Part shown: in pieces, positions 54,272 to 58,222 of the stretch | Layout: each line of letters opens with the position of its first letter | How positions within the stretch are numbered: the first letter of the stretch is position 1 | Virus record (IMG/VR): IMGVR_UViG_3300031521_000075 | Coordinates: 1 to 58,222 of that record | DNA from: a virus | DNA: 58,222 bases | Reading direction: 5' to 3' (one strand) | The notes under the pieces: generated by a model | Databases searched by the model: none | What the model was told of the DNA's origin: nothing | What the model saw: the letters and a program-made list of their open reading frames with translations, nothing else | Made by a program: the position numbers and the translations under genes

Positions 54272-55840
54272 TTACATTGTGTAATATTCATCATCAAGAT
54301 CTTTCATTCCCATTAAAAAATTAATTCTTTTTTGGTCTGCAGTCATTGCTTGATCATTATCATCGTCAAATTTTGAAGCAACAAATGTACTGTTTCCTCT
54401 ATTGCTTTCTATAATTAAAGAATTAAGTTTTGGTTTTTTGTATTCTTTTGCTGTTGAAATAACTTTCTTATACAAATCTTTAGTTTTTTCAATAGAACTA
54501 CATTTGTCAAAACTTTCAGCTAAGTTTTGTTTTGTTTTTTCAGTTAATTCAGGCATTAAGTTTAAAATACCATTGATCTTTAAAAGCTTGTAGTTTTCTA
54601 ATTGAAGTTTTTTAACACTTTCTTGTAATTTTTTTATTTCTTTACCTTCAGCTTTTTTAGTTATTATAGATTCTTTTAAATCTAATTCATCATTTGTTGA
54701 TTCTGAAAAGCGATCGTAATCTTCATCATCTTTCAATAAATCAATAACTAAGCTATTTACATCATCTTTTTTCTCTAATGAGTTAGAATAATCAACATCA
54801 TCGATATCTTCAGCTTCTTCGCTATCGTCTCCAATAGAAGAAACTAATTCTTGATCAGATACTTCACTTGAAGAATCTTCACTATTGTCTATTGTCAAAT
54901 CGCCTAAGCCAGCTTCAGTTGCTTTATCAATATCTAGTTCGTCATCAGTATTTCCTATATCATCTACACTATCAGTATCAACAATATCTTCTTCTGAATC
55001 AATAACGTCATCTGTACTTTCTACATCTTCAACGTTTTCTTCGTTGTCGTAAACATTTATACCTTCATCTAAGATTTCTTCGTCTTCTACATCTGTTACA
55101 TCATCAGTATCAACAATATCTTCTTCTGAATCAATAATGTCTTCAGTATTGTCAGTATCTACTGTATCTAATACAGCTTCAAGATCTTCAACAACATCTT
55201 CTAAGTCAATTTCAATATCTTCAATATCGTTTTGGATATCTTCAATACTTACTTCTTCAACTTCTTCTGAATCTTCTAATTCTGCATCCAAAGCAATATC
55301 ATCTTCATCTTCTAATGCAGGTAAAATTTCTTCGTCTTCTTCCGAATCAATATCTTCAACACCTTCTTGTAATTCGTCATCTTCAGAATCTAAATCAATA
55401 TCTTCTGAATCATCTTCATCATCACTAATAATGTTTATAATATCCATATCATCATCAGATAAGCCATCTTCTTCTGAATCTAAATCAGATCCCATCTCAG
55501 ATTCCATATTGTCTTCAGTATTTTCTACAGGTGCTAATACAATATTAAAAACACCAGTTTCTGGATCAAGAGTTAACACTCCTGTTTTAGTTCCTTCAGC
55601 GTCAACTACAGATACTATATCTCCTACGTTTAAAACAGGATCTATTTCTTCAGTATTTTCAACATCAGCATTTACGTCATCTACAACATCTTCTTCTGAA
55701 GGTAAACCTGCAGGGTCAATATCAGCAACTTCTATTGAATCAATGTTGCTTTCAACATCAACATCTTCAATATCCTTTTCTGTATCAATAAGAGAAGTTT
55801 GAGATTCTTCTAATAATTTGTTTATTTTATCTTTATTCAT
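54272..55840 (-). CDS. Prohead scaffold (gp22-like) with long acidic domain
   Basis: 522 residues. Residues ~15-370 are extraordinarily Asp/Glu-rich, with repeats such as DVIDSEEDIVDTD and EDIDSEEDEE, plus one small beta segment (GDIVSVVDAEGTKTGVLTLD). Residues ~390-500 form a helical region (LQESVKKLQLENYKLLKING) as in T4 gp22-type scaffolds. Position between protease and capsid genes agrees. It would build the prohead core and be digested on maturation. The acidic part is much longer than in T4. Confidence 0.8.
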   Translation of the reverse strand: MNKDKINKLLEESQTSLIDTEKDIEDVDVESNIDSIEVADIDPAGLPSEEDVVDDVNADVENTEEIDPVLNVGDIVSVVDAEGTKTGVLTLDPETGVFNIVLAPVENTEDNMESEMGSDLDSEEDGLSDDDMDIINIISDDEDDSEDIDLDSEDDELQEGVEDIDSEEDEEILPALEDEDDIALDAELEDSEEVEEVSIEDIQNDIEDIEIDLEDVVEDLEAVLDTVDTDNTEDIIDSEEDIVDTDDVTDVEDEEILDEGINVYDNEENVEDVESTDDVIDSEEDIVDTDSVDDIGNTDDELDIDKATEAGLGDLTIDNSEDSSSEVSDQELVSSIGDDSEEAEDIDDVDYSNSLEKKDDVNSLVIDLLKDDEDYDRFSESTNDELDLKESIITKKAEGKEIKKLQESVKKLQLENYKLLKINGILNLMPELTEKTKQNLAESFDKCSSIEKTKDLYKKVISTAKEYKKPKLNSLIIESNRGNSTFVASKFDDDNDQAMTADQKRINFLMGMKDLDDEYYTM

Positions 55841-55867
55841 TTATAAAAAATTTATTTGATTCATTTT

Positions 55868-55879
55868 TATTTAAATATA
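55868..55879 (-). promoter_or_regulatory. Late-type promoter before scaffold gene
   Basis: TATATTTAAATA on the minus strand, 28-39 bases before the scaffold ATG. Confidence 0.6.
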
Positions 55880-55890
55880 GAAGAACAAAA

Positions 55891-55926
55891 AAAAAAGATA
55901 GAAAATCTTAAACTTTCTATCTTTTA
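55891..55926 (-). terminator. Terminator
   Basis: AAAGATAGAAA (55894-55904) pairs with TTTCTATCTTT (55914-55924), with A/T runs outside; it ends the transcript of the gene at 55947. Confidence 0.8.
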
Positions 55927-55946
55927 ATTATTTTTATTATTTTTTT

Positions 55947-56927
55947 TTAAGCTTTCCTTAACTCAAAGCCTGTTTTACCTTTCCAAACTAATTCATAGTC
56001 ATTATATACTCTTAAAATGTTTTCAATTGAGATATCCCATTCATCAGGTTCTACTGTGATTCTTTTTTCTTCTCCTCTTTGATTAGTATAGTTTTTAGTT
56101 AAAACTTCTATTGAATCATTTTTTGCTACTATAAACTCAGTTTCTTCATCTAAGCTAATTATTTTTGCTACTTCGTCCTCTATCTCTTTGTTAATTTCTT
56201 TATCTGTTCTTTGTTGAGGTTGAGGTTCGTAAAAATCATCTTCTTTAATTATTTTTTTTGTTGTTTTTACACTATCAACAAACATTTCAACATTTTCTCT
56301 TGTAGAACTAGCAAGCATGCTATTCATTTCAAATCTTATTTTATCTTCTCTTACATCTATTCCTTGAATTGAAAGAGGTAGCATATCATATTTTTTTTGC
56401 AATGCTTTTTCTAAATCAGCTTTAAAATCGTAAATCTCTTGTTGAGCATCAACTCTTTTTAAAGCTAAGTTTTCTTGTTTAGAAGAATATTCTAATACAC
56501 CATCTATAGTTAAATGTTCACCTATAATTTGAATGTTTTTTAAAGTTGACTTTTTTGTTTTTTTGAAAAAATTAATTATATCAGTTACTATAGGTTCATC
56601 CGCATATTTTTTAAAACCTGGAGTTTTGTCTTCGATTTCTTTTAAAGTTTTCTTTTTAGAAATCTTTTCTTCTAACATAGTTGTAACTTCTTCAGTTTCG
56701 TCTTCTGAGAATAAAGGTGTTAATAAATCAAAAGTATCTTTAGAAACTAGAATTGCATCTATAAAACCATTTTTCTTTATATGATTTAATAATTCTTCTT
56801 TAGTTAAATCTGAAAAATCTTCAACTAATTTATAACTCTCTTTATTTTCTTCAACATCAGTATAAACACCGCCTCTTACATCTTTTTTTGTTAAAAGATA
56901 ATATTGTATATTTTTATCTGTTTCCAT
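55947..56927 (-). CDS. Head-region protein of unknown function
   Basis: 326 residues, charged, no membrane span. N-terminal part mixed (YYLLTKKDVRGGVYTDVEEN), central helices (KADLEKALQKKYDMLPLSIQ), C terminus beta-rich ending DYELVWKGKTGFELRKA. It is encoded between protease and scaffold genes, with a four-base... close spacing (3 bases) to the protease stop, so it should be a head-assembly or core protein. T4 has no gene at this point. Confidence 0.75.
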   Translation of the reverse strand: METDKNIQYYLLTKKDVRGGVYTDVEENKESYKLVEDFSDLTKEELLNHIKKNGFIDAILVSKDTFDLLTPLFSEDETEEVTTMLEEKISKKKTLKEIEDKTPGFKKYADEPIVTDIINFFKKTKKSTLKNIQIIGEHLTIDGVLEYSSKQENLALKRVDAQQEIYDFKADLEKALQKKYDMLPLSIQGIDVREDKIRFEMNSMLASSTRENVEMFVDSVKTTKKIIKEDDFYEPQPQQRTDKEINKEIEDEVAKIISLDEETEFIVAKNDSIEVLTKNYTNQRGEEKRITVEPDEWDISIENILRVYNDYELVWKGKTGFELRKA

Positions 56928-56930
56928 TTT

Positions 56931-57701
56931 TTAGCTTAATATATTTTTTGTTTTTAAAAATCTTTCTAAACCTAATATTTCTAAATATACCTTTTCTGAT
57001 TCTGTTAAAGTTTGTATTTTAGGAACTTCAGATTCAAATAATAGTTTAGATTTTTTATGAAGTAAAGGAGTAGATCCGTTTGCTTCAACTAATTGCATTT
57101 TTTCTGACCCAAAGTTAGATGCATTACCTACAAAATCCCAGCATACCATTTCCATATCTTCTGCTACGATATCATATTCAGATTCTGAATATTGCTCTAA
57201 AGAACCTAAAGCTCTTGAAGAAATTCCAACATTTTTATTGTTTAAAATAAACCCTCTAACTTTTCTTCCTGGTGCATTATCTGGCATATAAGCGCTTAAT
57301 ACTTTAATTTTTGCAATTACATCTTTTCCATTAAAAGATAAATCTTCAATTACTAAAGCTGCGTTACCTAAAGAAGGTGTTGCTGAATCTGAAGGATGAT
57401 CAAGCTCCCCATACGAAAGTCCGTTTCTTACTTCATTCTCCATATATCTGATACATTCTCTTTTTAGATACTCCCAAGGATAAATTCTACCATTTCTGTT
57501 TGGTTTATCTCCTGATTGTATAATTCCAGTAAGCCATAAAGGTAAATCTGGGTTACGTTTACATTTTTCAATATAAGACATTCCACCTTCTGCTTCTAAT
57601 AAAAAACCATTAGACTTTGCATTTATAAGACGGCCGTTTATTCTTGATTCGTCAAGTAAAGCTCTTTCACTTGATATTTTTATTTTTTTTCCGTAATTCA
57701 T
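56931..57701 (-). CDS. Prohead core protease (T4 gp21-like)
   Basis: 256 residues. The family signature is clear: LTGIIQSGDKPNRNGRIYPW, LSYGELDHPSDSATPSLGNA with the catalytic His (residue 102), and NNKNVGISSRALGSLEQY with the catalytic Ser (161 or 162). It cleaves scaffold, capsid and internal proteins after (I/L)-x-E-like sites during head maturation, then degrades itself. It lies immediately upstream of the unknown head gene. Late-type box upstream. Confidence 0.92.
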   Translation of the reverse strand: MNYGKKIKISSERALLDESRINGRLINAKSNGFLLEAEGGMSYIEKCKRNPDLPLWLTGIIQSGDKPNRNGRIYPWEYLKRECIRYMENEVRNGLSYGELDHPSDSATPSLGNAALVIEDLSFNGKDVIAKIKVLSAYMPDNAPGRKVRGFILNNKNVGISSRALGSLEQYSESEYDIVAEDMEMVCWDFVGNASNFGSEKMQLVEANGSTPLLHKKSKLLFESEVPKIQTLTESEKVYLEILGLERFLKTKNILS

Positions 57702-57715
57702 TAAAAAATATATTT

Positions 57716-57728
57716 TATTTTAAATATT
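57716..57728 (-). promoter_or_regulatory. Late-type promoter before protease gene
   Basis: AATATTTAAAATA on the minus strand, 15-27 bases before the protease ATG. Confidence 0.55.
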
Positions 57729-57760
57729 GTTTTTTTTGTAAAAAAATAATTAAAGCAAAA

Positions 57761-57797
57761 AAAAAAGACTTTAATATAGTTACTAAAGTCTTTTTTA
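57761..57797 (-). terminator. Terminator
   Basis: AAAAGACTTTA ... TAAAGTCTTTT hairpin with flanking A/T runs, after the gene at the right edge and before the protease transcript. Confidence 0.8.
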
Positions 57798-57816
57798 TTA
57801 TTATTGTTTGTATTTG

Positions 57817-58222
57817 TTAATTATTTAAAGCATTTGGAATACCTCTTCTTATTTTTTTACAAGTTTCAATTAACTCTTGAACTCCGTCTTCGTAATCCAT
57901 ATAAGGAGAAATTCCTTCTTCTACATGTTTGAATTCTGTTCTTAGTCCACTTACAACTCTATCTAAAACTTGAATAGTTTTTCTTAATTCTTGTTTTGCA
58001 TCTGCAATTGATTCTTTAGAAGCTGATTTTCTTTCAGTTGATGTTATTGGTTTCACTTGCTCAACATTTTCTTCTTCTTCTTGGATTACTTCTTTATCTT
58101 TATTTTCTTTACTTTCTTGTCTTCTAGATTTAAGATTCTTTTGAATTTCTCTTTCTATTTCTTCATCACTTTTAGGAGCAAATTCTTCTTCATCTTTGTA
58201 ATATGCTTTATCTTTTTGCTCG
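57817..58222 (-). CDS. Partial head-region gene, 5' end beyond window
   Basis: The frame is open to the right edge (134 codons visible); a GTG at 58056 is an unlikely internal start. The visible N-terminal part is very charged (EFAPKSDEEIEREIQKNLKS, RRQESKENKDKEVIQEEEEN). The end is helical (DAKQELRKTIQVLDRVVSGL ... KKIRRGIPNALNN). It lies where T4 has genes 67/68 or the portal; I cannot assign it. Confidence 0.7.
   Translation of the reverse strand, partial: EQKDKAYYKDEEEFAPKSDEEIEREIQKNLKSRRQESKENKDKEVIQEEEENVEQVKPITSTERKSASKESIADAKQELRKTIQVLDRVVSGLRTEFKHVEEGISPYMDYEDGVQELIETCKKIRRGIPNALNN

Noticed and set aside
55137-55802. 221-residue serine-rich plus-strand frame
   Set aside because: Mirror image of the Asp/Glu-rich scaffold gene; GAT/GAA codons read backwards give serine-rich sequence.
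57817-58222. T4 portal protein (gp20) at the right edge
   Set aside because: Expected near here by T4 order, but the visible C terminus has no portal features and is too charged.

Overview
The window looks like part of a large, AT-rich tailed phage (T4-like myovirus) that infects a member of the Bacteroidota, probably a flavobacterium. A T4-type head and tail gene set is present: prohead protease, scaffold, major capsid protein, contractile sheath and tail tube. The host group is suggested by leaders that mostly lack a Shine-Dalgarno sequence, by promoters of the TTTG / TAnnTTTAG type, and by a secreted protein that appears to end in a type IX secretion sorting domain, a system confined to Bacteroidota.

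Layout. 1-4.5 kb: two proteins with reiterated R-x-A-T-x-x-E-I modules, then six tandem tiny membrane proteins and a zinc-ribbon peptide. 4.53-5.74 kb: a gene-free, repeat-rich stretch that may be a replication origin. 5.7-25.2 kb: a dense plus-strand array of small early or accessory genes, mostly unknown. Many share interchangeable end modules, and several are membrane proteins or lipoproteins. Recognisable members are a YopX-like protein, a GIY-YIG nuclease and a calcineurin-like phosphoesterase. Within this array, 10.69-11.63 kb is an RNA-rich island with three strongly foldable elements and a tRNA-like gene. 25.2-31.8 kb: STAS protein, HtrA-like secreted protease, nucleotidyltransferase, QueE and a PIF1-like helicase. 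31.9-33.7 kb: the predicted type IX-secreted protein. 33.8-42.8 kb: tail tube and sheath genes (minus strand), mixed with proteins that share an N-terminal leader, plus an Acb2/Tad1-like nucleotide-sponge candidate. 43.4-50.3 kb: seventeen minus-strand tRNA genes interleaved with four homing-type endonucleases. 50.3-58.2 kb: small late genes, a start-less GNAT reading frame, then major capsid protein, acidic scaffold, an unknown virion-region protein, prohead protease and a truncated gene at the right edge.

How it fits together. Early genes are preceded by a promoter whose two elements start exactly 19 nt apart, usually 23 nt upstream of the ATG. Late and structural genes instead carry a TATATTTAAAATA-like box. 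The protease gene and a fitting (I/L)-x-E site in the capsid protein suggest T4-style head maturation. A family of proteins with a common ~30-residue N-terminal leader ending in (F/L)-x-E may be cargo targeted to the capsid and trimmed by the same protease. That is the most interesting hypothesis in the window. All functions are inferred by eye from sequence; no database search was run.
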